Assembly: GCA_963739515.1 (NCBI GenBank)
Contig: CAVUAO010000003.1
Coordinates: 744,001-808,000, forward strand
Source of the DNA: JBFYTX01 sp963739515
GTDB taxonomy: Bacteria; Chloroflexota; Dehalococcoidia; Dehalococcoidales; RBG-16-60-22
Direction of reading: 5' to 3'
Length of the DNA stretch: 64,000 nucleotides
The position numbers and the translations under genes were made by a program. Position 1 is the first letter of the stretch. Each line of letters opens with the position of its first letter. This document shows positions 35,942-44,451 of this stretch, one piece after another. The notes beneath the pieces were generated by a model, which searched no databases, was not told the DNA's origin, and worked only from the letters and a program-made list of their open reading frames with translations.

Positions 35942-36655
35942 ATGACGCAGGATATCAAGCCGGTCTATCTCTTCGCCGGAGGACGGTCGGGGAACCGTAA
36001 AAAGCAGGGCGTCCTGCTGGAGAGGATGTTCCGCGAGTTCGGCATCGCCTCGCCGAAGGTAGCCTACAGCGGCACCGCCAGTGGCGACGATAAAGGCTTT
36101 TTCCGCTTTATCGCCGGAGAGCTGACGGAGGCGGGGGCGGACCAGGTGACCCACGCCGTTATCGTACCCGCTAACGCCGACCTCAAAAAAGCTCGGGACG
36201 TCCTCGAAGGCGCCGATATCGTTTTCGTCAGCGGCGGGGACGTGGAAGCCGGCATGGACGTTTTACGCGAAAAGAACATGCTCGACTTCCTCGTTGGGTT
36301 GTACCGGCAGGGCAAACCTTTCTTCGGTATCTCCGCCGGGGCGATCATGCTGGCGGACCGGTGGGTGCGCTGGCGCGACCCCGATGACGATAGTTCCGCC
36401 GAGCTTTTCCACTGCCTCGGGTTCGCGCCGGTTATCTGCGATACTCACGACGAAGAGGGAGGCTGGGAGGAGTTGCAGGCGGCCCTGAAACTGGCCGAAG
36501 AGGGCGTCCGCGGCTATGGCCTGGCAACGGGGTCGGGCATTAAAGTTTTCCCCGATGGTAAAGTGCAGGCGCTGGGCGGCGAAGTCTACCAGTATATCAG
36601 CCGCGGCGGCAAGGTCAAGCGTATCGATAATCTGCTGCCCGTTAGCCCGGACTAA
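35942..36655 (+). CDS. peptidase S51-family (cyanophycinase/dipeptidase E-like) protein
   Basis: A 237-residue class I glutamine amidotransferase-fold hydrolase. The nucleophile elbow is FGISAGAIMLAD with Ser as nucleophile, preceded by FVSGGDVEAGMD, and a His in CDTHDEEGG could complete the site. Family members cleave Asp-containing dipeptides or isoaspartyl bonds. Start at ATG 35942 after GGAAGGT. Its position after the ANL-type ligase suggests hydrolysis of an amide or peptide-like intermediate, but this is inference. Confidence 0.75.
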   Translation: MTQDIKPVYLFAGGRSGNRKKQGVLLERMFREFGIASPKVAYSGTASGDDKGFFRFIAGELTEAGADQVTHAVIVPANADLKKARDVLEGADIVFVSGGDVEAGMDVLREKNMLDFLVGLYRQGKPFFGISAGAIMLADRWVRWRDPDDDSSAELFHCLGFAPVICDTHDEEGGWEELQAALKLAEEGVRGYGLATGSGIKVFPDGKVQALGGEVYQYISRGGKVKRIDNLLPVSPD

Positions 36656-36667
36656 CTGTTTAAAAAT

Positions 36668-36746
36668 CCACCCTCTTTGTCCCCCTCCTTAACAAAGGGA
36701 GGGCGAGTAGTTAGAAAGAGGGCTTACGCCCTTCTTAGACACCCCC
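36668..36746. repeat. copy of the intergenic C/G-tract repeat
   Basis: The stem CCCCCTCCTTAACAAAGGGAGG is followed by the hairpin AAGAGGGC-TTAC-GCCCTTCTT and AGACACCCCC. It closes the 33.5-36.7 kb operon and precedes the DGQHR-like gene. Confidence 0.68.
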
Positions 36747-36833
36747 GCGTTCGTACTATTGCCTCACTTGTCATAAAGGGTGTAGAATGAATCTAGACGC
36801 CGTTGAGCAAATCGATGGCTGTGGGAGCAAAAA

Positions 36834-38102
36834 ATGGAAATAGTTTTCGATAAGAACGCCGCCGCCGACAAAGCGGTCGAAAAGACCGTCAAGGAATTTT
36901 TGGGCACTACCGATACTCTCGAAAAATCGAGGAACGTGCCGATATTTATTTTTCAGGACGGCGTGAAAAAGAGCTACTATATCCGCTGCGCCATCACGGG
37001 CAAGACCATGGCCGATACCGTTAGCCTGGATGCCCGACTCAACCCCGAGAGCGGCGAAACCTACCGGGGCAACCGCGAAATACTGGAATCCCATAATACC
37101 TTCCGCCGCATGAGGGCCGACGCCGAAAACGAACGCGAATTCAATGACATCATCGCCGAATACATTACTTTATACGAACCCAAAAAGCCTTTAAAAATCT
37201 GGGGAGGCCAGCACCGCTCCCGCGCCATCATCGACGCCTATCACGAGAAAAAAGTGTCCCGCTATCACGGGTTCCGCGTTTACTTTAATCTCTCCAAAGA
37301 GCAGAGAATCGAGCTCGCCATGATATCCAACACCAGCATCGCCGTCTCCAACGACCTGTTCGACCGGCAGATGGAAGAGACCTACATGGGCCCGCATCTG
37401 AGAAAATGGTGTGTCAAGGTCGGACTGCTGAAGCAGGGCGAGGACTTCCCGGACGTGGGCTCCCACGCCGAAAAGATTACCACTCAGGGCGCCCGCAGCT
37501 TTATCGTCAACTATTTCAAAGGCAAGCAGGCCGGCGCGCAGGTCATCGATGTGGAACTGGACCGGAACGTCTACGAGCCCTACCTGTGCCAGACCGGTAT
37601 CTTCCTGGACGAGGAATACCAGCAGCTTACCGAAAAGATGGGGCCCGATTTATGGACGGACAAGGGACTCATCGAAGCGGCTAAAGACTTCGCGAAGCTG
37701 CACAAGGCGCAATACGACGCGATTAGAAAGAGCAAGGTGAACTTCAAAGTTTTCCGGATGAAAGCCATGGCGCCTTCGGTACTGACGGCCTGGAGCTTCG
37801 TCGCGGGGCTGCTGCAAGTGCATCCCGCCCGGCTGGCCGTCCATCTCGCGGTTCCCCCGCCGCCGAAAGACGTCCCCGACCCGCTTAATGCCGAGGAGAT
37901 GAACCAGTTCCGCTATTACCAGGACATCGAGACCTACCGCGGCCTGGGCACCCGGGCGATTATGAAAGACCGCCAGAGGATGGCGCAGGTGTTCCTGGCG
38001 CGTAGCATCGACCCCGCCGCCACGCTGGATAAAAAGCTGCTCAACCAGGCGGTCAACCAGGCCACGGCTTTGAAATTCTTCCGCAAAGGCTATACGACGT
38101 AG
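36834..38102 (+). CDS. orphan DGQHR/ParB-like domain protein
   Basis: A 422-residue protein. Residues about 115-135 read KIWGGQHRSRAIIDAYHEKK, resembling the DGQHR motif of ParB-like nuclease/kinase folds such as DndB of DNA phosphorothioation systems, here with Gly instead of Asp at the first position. An N-terminal beta-rich segment (YYIRCAITGKTMADTV) precedes it; the C-terminal half is helical and unrecognised. It has its own terminator and no dnd genes nearby. GGGAG precedes ATG 36834. Function unknown: DNA-associated regulation or defence is possible but not shown. Confidence 0.6.
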   Translation: MEIVFDKNAAADKAVEKTVKEFLGTTDTLEKSRNVPIFIFQDGVKKSYYIRCAITGKTMADTVSLDARLNPESGETYRGNREILESHNTFRRMRADAENEREFNDIIAEYITLYEPKKPLKIWGGQHRSRAIIDAYHEKKVSRYHGFRVYFNLSKEQRIELAMISNTSIAVSNDLFDRQMEETYMGPHLRKWCVKVGLLKQGEDFPDVGSHAEKITTQGARSFIVNYFKGKQAGAQVIDVELDRNVYEPYLCQTGIFLDEEYQQLTEKMGPDLWTDKGLIEAAKDFAKLHKAQYDAIRKSKVNFKVFRMKAMAPSVLTAWSFVAGLLQVHPARLAVHLAVPPPPKDVPDPLNAEEMNQFRYYQDIETYRGLGTRAIMKDRQRMAQVFLARSIDPAATLDKKLLNQAVNQATALKFFRKGYTT

Positions 38103-38132
38103 GCTTCGGTAAATTACTCGGGAAGAAATGAT

Positions 38133-38161
38133 GAGAGGGGGCGCAGCCCCCTCTCGTTTTT
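38133..38161 (+). terminator. rho-independent terminator
   Basis: Perfect stem GAGAGGGGGC-GCA-GCCCCCTCTC followed by GTTTTTG, about 30 bases after the stop of the DGQHR-like gene. It abuts the convergent gene at 38163. Confidence 0.9.
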
Positions 38162-38162
38162 G

Positions 38163-39026
38163 TTATACAACCGCGTAATTAGCTATCAGGAACCCGATGA
38201 CACAGAAAAAGGCAATCGGCGGCAAAGCGGGCATCGGCTTGCCCTTGAGCCAGACCAGCTGAATCAAGAACGCGCTCAATAGTCCCACCAGGGCAAACGC
38301 ACCCACCACTATAGCAGGGTTCAGGCCGTCGATGAAATAAACCGAAGATGTCAGCATGAGCGGGAAGCCGATATCGCCGCCGCCCAGCAGCGAGTACTCG
38401 CGTTCCTCGGCCGGTTTCGCCGCCAGTTCGTTCACCCGCACCATTTTCAGGCTCAACACCCATTCTTTTATTTTCTTGGGGTAGATAAAGGCGGGCAGGG
38501 TGACCGTCTGCGAAAGCCGGTCCACCATCCAGACCATGAAGCCGAAACGCACTGCCAGGAAATCGTAGACGGCGATAACGCCCATGAGGATTAAAAACGC
38601 CCATGGAGAAAAAAGAGAGCCGAATACCGAGCCGGCGCTGGCCAGGGCGATAAGCAGGACGAGGTTATGCAGCCAGACCCTCGTCCAGAGCAGCCAGGCG
38701 ACGCCGGCGATAATCGCCAGGGGGTAAGCCGCGGGGTAGGGCAGCGTTAAAAAGGTAAGGATGAATACCCCCCAGGCGAACATCAGGGCAAAGAGAAATT
38801 GAAAGACCAGCTTGAGCTTGCTCAAGGGGATGAGGAAAAGCACCAGAGCCATCACGGCCACCGCGGCGAAGAAATAGGCGATGCCGAACCCGCTGGAAAC
38901 GGTCGGCGGGGTGATATTATTATCGATGATATATTGCTGCTGGCGGGGCGCGATGGCCAGCGTCAGCGCCAGGCCGGCGATAATGGTCAGGCCTCCCCAG
39001 AGAAACGGGTTGAGTTTAGATTTCAT
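38163..39026 (-). CDS. presenilin-type intramembrane aspartyl protease (family A22)
   Basis: A 287-residue membrane protein with about eight to nine hydrophobic segments. All three hallmarks of presenilin/signal-peptide-peptidase enzymes are present in order: YD (VIAVYDFLAV, Asp155), GxGD (LLGGGDIGFPLM, Asp218), and PALP (residues 266-269). The two Asp residues form the active site that cuts substrates within the membrane. Such proteins are best studied in archaea and eukaryotes; bacterial members are fewer. It stands alone between a convergent terminator and an A+T-rich gap, so context gives no substrate. No clear ribosome-binding site precedes the ATG. Confidence 0.85.
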   Translation of the reverse strand: MKSKLNPFLWGGLTIIAGLALTLAIAPRQQQYIIDNNITPPTVSSGFGIAYFFAAVAVMALVLFLIPLSKLKLVFQFLFALMFAWGVFILTFLTLPYPAAYPLAIIAGVAWLLWTRVWLHNLVLLIALASAGSVFGSLFSPWAFLILMGVIAVYDFLAVRFGFMVWMVDRLSQTVTLPAFIYPKKIKEWVLSLKMVRVNELAAKPAEEREYSLLGGGDIGFPLMLTSSVYFIDGLNPAIVVGAFALVGLLSAFLIQLVWLKGKPMPALPPIAFFCVIGFLIANYAVV

Positions 39027-39237
39027 GACGGTATCAAGACGCGATGTTTTAATTCATTATAAGTAAGAGCGCGCGGTGAATGCAATCTGAAATCTCAATC
39101 TTCACAGGGCCTGGGCGGCAGTTGTATCACGTTAATCCGGAAAATTGAAGCTGGAAAATCTGACCAATCAAATCGGGGTTATCGGCGGGATACTGATGGC
39201 AAAAAACAGTTCGCACTGAGGAAATAACGAGGTATGA

Positions 39238-39897
39238 TTATAGTTTGGGCTTTACCATGCCGCCCATCTCAGCCAGGTAGTAGCCTTCGACGTGACGGTT
39301 CCGGTAAAAATCAGAAAAAGCCTCATTAGAGTCGATATTGTGGGCGAGCAAAAGCCCACCGGCCTTTAAATATTTCCAGGATGTCTGAAATTCCCACGCC
39401 ATGTTCCGGTAAGAATGGTCGCTGTCATGCAGGAAAATATCGATTTCTTTTACTTTCCTCAGGAGCGGTTCCAGCTCCTGTGAGCTTCGGCCGATAGTTA
39501 AGTGCCACCTGTCCCTCAGGTAGTCGGGTATCAGCCAGCCGCTCTGGTCCTCGTCCCCCCAGGGCGCGTCTATCGAATAAAGCCCGCCGCGACGGTTCCG
39601 CTCGAAGGCGGCAAGGATGTGCGATGATGAAACGCCGCTGGATACGCCGGTCTCCACGACGATATCCGGTTTTTGAATACGGCAGATAATGTAAAGGACC
39701 AGGCCCAATTCCGGGCCGATGCCGTAACCATAGGAAAAGCGCCGCGCTTTAGCCTGGGCACGCCGTTTTTCCTCGATGCCGTTCTGGAACTCCCGGTCCA
39801 GTGCGAATTCAGCAGCGTATTCCCCGACCTCACTCGTATCAGCTCGGGTTAGGCCAATAATAAAGTCCGCCGCAGCCCTGGAAAGTTTTGCGTCCAT
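39238..39897 (-). CDS. class I SAM-dependent methyltransferase-like protein (CmcI type)
   Basis: A 219-residue protein with a Rossmann nucleotide site VVETGVSSGVSSSHILAA and acidic segments SIDAPWG and IFLHDSDHSYRNMAWEF, as in CmcI/cephalosporin hydroxylase-like methyltransferases. The latter carries likely metal ligands. A substrate is not predictable. The gene is isolated; about 210 bases downstream hold no gene or clear signal. Confidence 0.72.
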   Translation of the reverse strand: MDAKLSRAAADFIIGLTRADTSEVGEYAAEFALDREFQNGIEEKRRAQAKARRFSYGYGIGPELGLVLYIICRIQKPDIVVETGVSSGVSSSHILAAFERNRRGGLYSIDAPWGDEDQSGWLIPDYLRDRWHLTIGRSSQELEPLLRKVKEIDIFLHDSDHSYRNMAWEFQTSWKYLKAGGLLLAHNIDSNEAFSDFYRNRHVEGYYLAEMGGMVKPKL

Positions 39898-39955
39898 CTC
39901 TTTTAATTTTAATTAACCGGCTTCCAAAGCACAATGCGTATAGCTTTGAAAAGAA

Positions 39956-39988
39956 AAAGAGAGAGGAGGCACGCCTCCCCTCTCTTTA
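39956..39988 (-). terminator. terminator after the ferredoxin gene
   Basis: On the minus strand AGAGAGGGGAGGC-GT-GCCTCCTCTCT is followed by TTTTTCTTTTC. It ends the ABC-flavoprotein-ferredoxin unit that stops at 40029. Confidence 0.78.
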
Positions 39989-40028
39989 GTGCGCTAGTAT
40001 TCAGGCCGCCAAACCGGAATCCGACTCT

Positions 40029-40322
40029 CTAAATCTGGCCGACTTTTCCGGTAGCCTTGTTTTTCCAGTACCCGCGCAGTTCCAGCGGCCATTTGAACTC
40101 CATGGCCCCGGGGCGGGGGCAATCGTTGGCGCAGCAACCGCAGTACCAGCACTCCTCCGGGTGCAGGACAATCGGCGGTTTGCCTTTCTGGGGGTGGGGT
40201 ATATAAACATCTACCTGGCAGACCTCCACGCAGTGGTTGCACCCGTTGCAGATATCCGTAAAAACCACCGGACTGCTCGGCGTGATAACGTTAGGCATGG
40301 CGATTACTTTTTTCTGAGCCAT
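40029..40322 (-). CDS. dicluster 4Fe-4S ferredoxin (AprB-like)
   Basis: A 97-residue ferredoxin. It has two 4Fe-4S motifs, CNGCNHCVEVC and CWYCGCCANDCPRPGA, and a C-terminal tail (FKWPLELRGYW) like the beta subunit of adenylylsulfate reductase. Start at ATG 40322 (MAQKKVIAM), preceded by GGAGG. It directly follows the AprA-like flavoprotein by 33 bases and is presumably its electron partner. True APS reductase is unlikely because no sulfur-metabolism genes (sat, dsr) are near. Confidence 0.85.
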   Translation of the reverse strand: MAQKKVIAMPNVITPSSPVVFTDICNGCNHCVEVCQVDVYIPHPQKGKPPIVLHPEECWYCGCCANDCPRPGAMEFKWPLELRGYWKNKATGKVGQI

Positions 40323-40355
40323 ATTATCCTCCAAAAAACATTCGCGAAAATTCTA

Positions 40356-42299
40356 TTATTTCTCTTTATAGACGCCGGCGTAGTCTTTATTACGGGCTTC
40401 GTACTCTTTTTTCATGTCGCCCCAGAAAGCCAGCGGTAAATCCCCGGTCTTGACCTTGCCGTTTTCCAGTTTAATCGTCAGGAACTTGCGCCACTCCGGC
40501 GGGTCGAGGGTGGGGTAATCTATCCGGCGGAAATTCAGCGGCACGCTGCTGGCTTTCCGCGCCAGCATCGCCTGGATAATGATCTGGGCGTAGGTTAACA
40601 GGCTCGTGTCTTCCAGGCTGCGCATGAGCTTATGCGGGTCCAGCGCGAATAGCTGGGGCACCGATTCCTTTTCGATTTTACTGAGTGTACCAAGACCCAT
40701 GTTAAGCAGCGATTCGGTCTTGAACTCGCTGACATAATATTGCATTGCCCGGGCGATGCCGGCGTGCAGCTCTTTCCACTCCATGCCGTCAGTCCGCTTG
40801 ACCGGGGCATAGACGCGGGCTTTCTCACGGTCGATTTGTTCGCGGGAGACTTTAGACGGGCCGACCTGCCGGGCATACGCCGCCGCTTTACGGCCGGCAT
40901 ACCTGCCCGTGGACGCGGCATGGCTATGGTCTTCCGGACAGAACATCTGCATCCCGGCGGCATACAGTCCGTCGAGGGTGGTCTTCAGGTCCCAATCGAC
41001 CACCACGCCGCCGCTGGCCTCGCCCCACTGCGGCAGGCTGTTTCCCTCAATGAACTTATAGCTCTGGAGCAGGTCGCGGCTTTCATCGTAACCGGCTTTA
41101 TTTAAAGTATCCATGATGATTTTCGTCGTGGACTCTTCTCCGAGCATCAGTTTCCAGGTCGCCCTTCTTTCGACATCGGGCATTCCCGGGAAATCGCCAT
41201 AGAAAGGCAGCGCATATTCGCCGCTGAGGATACCCTTGCGGATAGCCTCCTCGACCTGGGGCGAGGGCACCATGGCACCGGCGTCTTCCCAGCCCTGTAT
41301 CGGGTAGGGCAACCTCTTACCGTTGGCATCGACGAGGGGGACGTTTTCGTAGCTGGCGTCGCCCGCCCCGGAATACCACTTGTGCTTGAGTCCGGTGGCG
41401 ATGCGCAGGACGCCGGTGCTTTCCATCATGGTCAGCGCCGCCCCGGCTCGCCAGGCCATCACCGAACCGTCGCCGGTAGTGGTGCGGGACATCATATTGG
41501 AATAGCCGCCCAGCTCCATGCTCATCAGCCATATCGACCCGGCCCCGGCGGTGGCAATAATGGCGGCTTTAGATTTAAAGATTATGAACTCGCCGGTGCG
41601 GTTGTTCACGCCGGTAGCCCCGACGACCCGCCCACCCTGGACTCCGTTCTCGGTCAGGAGACTGGTACCCATCACGCGGTCGAAGATTTTGACCCCCAGG
41701 CGCTTGCATTCCTTTTTCAGAGCGGGCTTAAAGGTGCTCCCCCAGACCCTTATCACCACGTTGTTCAGTTTGCCTTCCGGATTGCTTTTAAAAAAGACCG
41801 GCTTCATCATGTTGGGGACATAGCTGTGCACTTTGGTATAGCGCGGGGATATCATGAACTTGGTCTTATCATCCCGGCCCTCGGCGCCGATATATTCGTC
41901 TTTGGTGTCCCTGATTTTGCCGCCCATCTGCTCCATTTCGAGCAGGGTATCGTAATCCTCCCGGCACTGTATCTGGAGGCCGATGCCGTTGCAGTAGGGG
42001 CGGTCGGCCATGTGCTGCGCCCACTCGTCTGGAGATACGTTGGATAGAGGATTAGCGGGGACATCGCACCAGTGGTCGCACCCCGGACCTCCGGCGCCGC
42101 TCCTGACGGTATCGCCCTTTTCCACGAGCGCCACGCTTAAGCCCTGCCTGGCGGCGTTGATCGCCGCCCAGCATCCTGCTATACCGCCGCCAATCACCAG
42201 GACATCCACATCGATTTCCTGCTCCCGGTCGTAGCGTACGGGATACGGCCAGTCCGGCGCATGGCCCTCTTCTTTCAGGTAATCATGCCAGGTGCTCAT
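40356..42299 (-). CDS. AprA/fumarate reductase-like FAD flavoprotein
   Basis: A 647-residue FAD protein of the succinate dehydrogenase/fumarate reductase superfamily. N-terminal dinucleotide motif VLVIGGGIAGCWAAINAARQ and the second motif LDGLYAAGMQMFCPEDHS; the C-terminal helical domain follows. The length and coupling to a dicluster ferredoxin are AprAB-like. It probably oxidises or reduces a small organic acid or alkene with ferredoxin. It follows two peptide-type ABC permeases and a binding protein on the same strand, so the imported compound may be its substrate. AAGGAG precedes the ATG at 42299. Confidence 0.85.
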   Translation of the reverse strand: MSTWHDYLKEEGHAPDWPYPVRYDREQEIDVDVLVIGGGIAGCWAAINAARQGLSVALVEKGDTVRSGAGGPGCDHWCDVPANPLSNVSPDEWAQHMADRPYCNGIGLQIQCREDYDTLLEMEQMGGKIRDTKDEYIGAEGRDDKTKFMISPRYTKVHSYVPNMMKPVFFKSNPEGKLNNVVIRVWGSTFKPALKKECKRLGVKIFDRVMGTSLLTENGVQGGRVVGATGVNNRTGEFIIFKSKAAIIATAGAGSIWLMSMELGGYSNMMSRTTTGDGSVMAWRAGAALTMMESTGVLRIATGLKHKWYSGAGDASYENVPLVDANGKRLPYPIQGWEDAGAMVPSPQVEEAIRKGILSGEYALPFYGDFPGMPDVERRATWKLMLGEESTTKIIMDTLNKAGYDESRDLLQSYKFIEGNSLPQWGEASGGVVVDWDLKTTLDGLYAAGMQMFCPEDHSHAASTGRYAGRKAAAYARQVGPSKVSREQIDREKARVYAPVKRTDGMEWKELHAGIARAMQYYVSEFKTESLLNMGLGTLSKIEKESVPQLFALDPHKLMRSLEDTSLLTYAQIIIQAMLARKASSVPLNFRRIDYPTLDPPEWRKFLTIKLENGKVKTGDLPLAFWGDMKKEYEARNKDYAGVYKEK

Positions 42300-42430
42300 A
42301 TTTGATTCTCCTTTCTAGTATTTTTTATAGCAAAGATATTTCTATCCGGACAGACAATTCTAACCATATACCCGATGGAATTGGAAGCACCATCTTTGGT
42401 ATATATATTAATACCATTCAGGTTTTTTAG

Positions 42431-43327
42431 CTAGAGTAAACCTCTGAGTCTGGGGTCGAGCGCGTCCCTCAGCCCGTCGCCCACCATGTTAAAAGCAAAA
42501 ACTACGAGCATGATGGCCAAGCCGGGTGCAAAGGATAATATGGGGTTATTTATTAAATACTGATATCCTTCATTCACCATGGCGCCCCAAGCCGCGCCGG
42601 GGGGTTTAATGCCGATACCCAGGAAACTTAACCCGGCTTCCGCCAGGATGAGGCCGCCAAGCTGCATGGTGACGATGACGATCAGGGGAGGAAAGGCGTT
42701 CGGCAGGATATGGGCAAACATGGTGCGCGAGCTACCTGAACCCAGAGACTTTTGTGCTAGAATATAATCATTTTCCTTGATACTTAACGTCAGCCCATAA
42801 GCCACACGGGCATAAAGGGGTATCGAGGAAATACTCAAGGCGATGATTACGTTAACGATACCGTTGCCCAGCAGCGCCGCGATAACCAGGGAAAGGATTA
42901 ACATCGGGAAACACATCATCGCATCCATAGCTCTCATGATGATGGCACTAACAATTCCCCTGGAAAACCCTGCCACGATTCCAAAAGTAATACCGATCGC
43001 AGAACCTATGGCTACAGCAATAAAACCTACCATCAATGCCGTCCTGGAACCGTAAATCAAACGGCTTAGTGTATCCCTGCCCAATAAATCAGCTCCAAGC
43101 CAGTGCTGGGCACTGGGTTTCGCCAAAGACGGCGCCACACCGGGAATGTAAGGATTGTAAGGGGCGATATAGGGAGCGAAGATAGCTACCGTGAACAGCA
43201 CCAATAATATTATGAGTCCTGCTATTACCGCGCCGCGGGCGAAAAACACCCGCCGGAACCGCTTCCATTCGCTGGCTCGGCCTTTGCTTTCAGAGAATTC
43301 CATAGTTTGAGAGTTTTCTTCTGCCAT
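42431..43327 (-). CDS. ABC transporter permease, DppC/OppC type
   Basis: A 298-residue inner-membrane permease with six hydrophobic segments. The EAA-type loop that contacts the ATPase is visible as ARVAYGLTLSIKENDYILAQKSLGSGSSRTMFAHILPN. Substrate class cannot be set from the permease; this family handles peptides, nickel and various solutes. It starts 8 bases downstream of the DppB-type gene. Confidence 0.9.
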   Translation of the reverse strand: MAEENSQTMEFSESKGRASEWKRFRRVFFARGAVIAGLIILLVLFTVAIFAPYIAPYNPYIPGVAPSLAKPSAQHWLGADLLGRDTLSRLIYGSRTALMVGFIAVAIGSAIGITFGIVAGFSRGIVSAIIMRAMDAMMCFPMLILSLVIAALLGNGIVNVIIALSISSIPLYARVAYGLTLSIKENDYILAQKSLGSGSSRTMFAHILPNAFPPLIVIVTMQLGGLILAEAGLSFLGIGIKPPGAAWGAMVNEGYQYLINNPILSFAPGLAIMLVVFAFNMVGDGLRDALDPRLRGLL

Positions 43328-43335
43328 AGCTCTAC

Positions 43336-44295
43336 CTATCCATATCTAATTCTGGGGTCGAGCCAAGCGTAGGATAAATCTACCAATAGATTCATTAATA
43401 AAATTGCGACGGAAATAACGAAAGTAATCGCCTGAACAACGACATAGTCCTGGCCGAAAATACTGCTAACCATCAAACGGCCGACGCCCGGGATAGCAAA
43501 TACGGTCTCGACAAGAACCGACCCGCCAAGTATTCCGCCAATCCCCATCCCCACCAGGGTAATGACAGGTATCAGACTGTTCTTTAAAGCGTGTTTCAGC
43601 ACGACGACACGTTCGCTCAACCCTTTAGCCCAGGCTGTCCTGATATAATCCTGACCGATGGTCTCCAGCATGCTGGAACGCATTTGCCGCGCATTGGCCG
43701 CAATAGCAAAGAGCGCGGAACAGATGACCGGCATAACGAGCTGGCGGGTACTGAGCCAGAAATCTTTGAACGGTGAAGTATAACCGGAGATGGGCAGCCA
43801 GTGTAATTTAAGGCCGAATAAATATATCATCAAGATGCCCAGCCAGAATACCGGAATGGTGATACCGACATAAGTAAGCGGAGTAATTACCTTATCCGGC
43901 CATTTACTTCTTCTTACGCCGGCCCAGATACCAATAAGAATACCGGCTAATGCTCCGAAAACAAGAGCCAGAGCCCCGATATATATAGTTTTGGGCAAGC
44001 GCTCCGCTAAAAGCGTGCTTACTCTTTCATGGTAATAAATAGAGGTCCCGAAATTACCCCGGAAGATACCGCCAATCCAATGAAAATACTGAGCCGCAAG
44101 ATTTTCATCCAGGCCGAACTCATGCCGGAGTGCTTCAACCTGTTCCGGCGGCATAGCCTGAACCCCAGATTGCTGACCGACATAAATCAATAAAGGGTCT
44201 CCGGGTAGCAACCGCATCAGGAAGAAGACGATTAATGTAACTATGACGAGTACTATAAGTGCCTGAAATATTCTACGTATGATGTAGGTTGTCAC
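43336..44295 (-). CDS. ABC transporter permease, DppB/OppB type
   Basis: A 319-residue permease. It has the characteristic start YIIRRIFQALIVLVIVTLIVF, an RLLPGDPL motif, and an EAA-type loop IGQDYIRTAWAKGLSERVV. GTG start at 44295 with AAGG upstream. It forms a heterodimer with the DppC-type neighbour. No DppD/DppF ATPase genes are present in the window. Confidence 0.9.
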   Translation of the reverse strand: MTTYIIRRIFQALIVLVIVTLIVFFLMRLLPGDPLLIYVGQQSGVQAMPPEQVEALRHEFGLDENLAAQYFHWIGGIFRGNFGTSIYYHERVSTLLAERLPKTIYIGALALVFGALAGILIGIWAGVRRSKWPDKVITPLTYVGITIPVFWLGILMIYLFGLKLHWLPISGYTSPFKDFWLSTRQLVMPVICSALFAIAANARQMRSSMLETIGQDYIRTAWAKGLSERVVVLKHALKNSLIPVITLVGMGIGGILGGSVLVETVFAIPGVGRLMVSSIFGQDYVVVQAITFVISVAILLMNLLVDLSYAWLDPRIRYG

Positions 44296-44451
44296 TTTTT
44301 ATACCTTGGTGTTAGGCTGATAAAGTATATTCCTTATCTAGCTGTAATGCCAGCAACGCGGTAGACAGTTATTAGTATGGCCGACTGGCCCTCCGGCGGC
44401 TTTGCCATTCCAGCAGGCCAGTCGGCCCAGGTTAACCCTGATATCTAGGTA

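Noticed and set aside
40029..42299. Calling the flavoprotein-ferredoxin pair a true APS reductase (aprAB)
   Set aside because: No sat, dsr or qmo genes lie near, and the pair is linked to an organic-solute importer. Only the subunit plan is shared.
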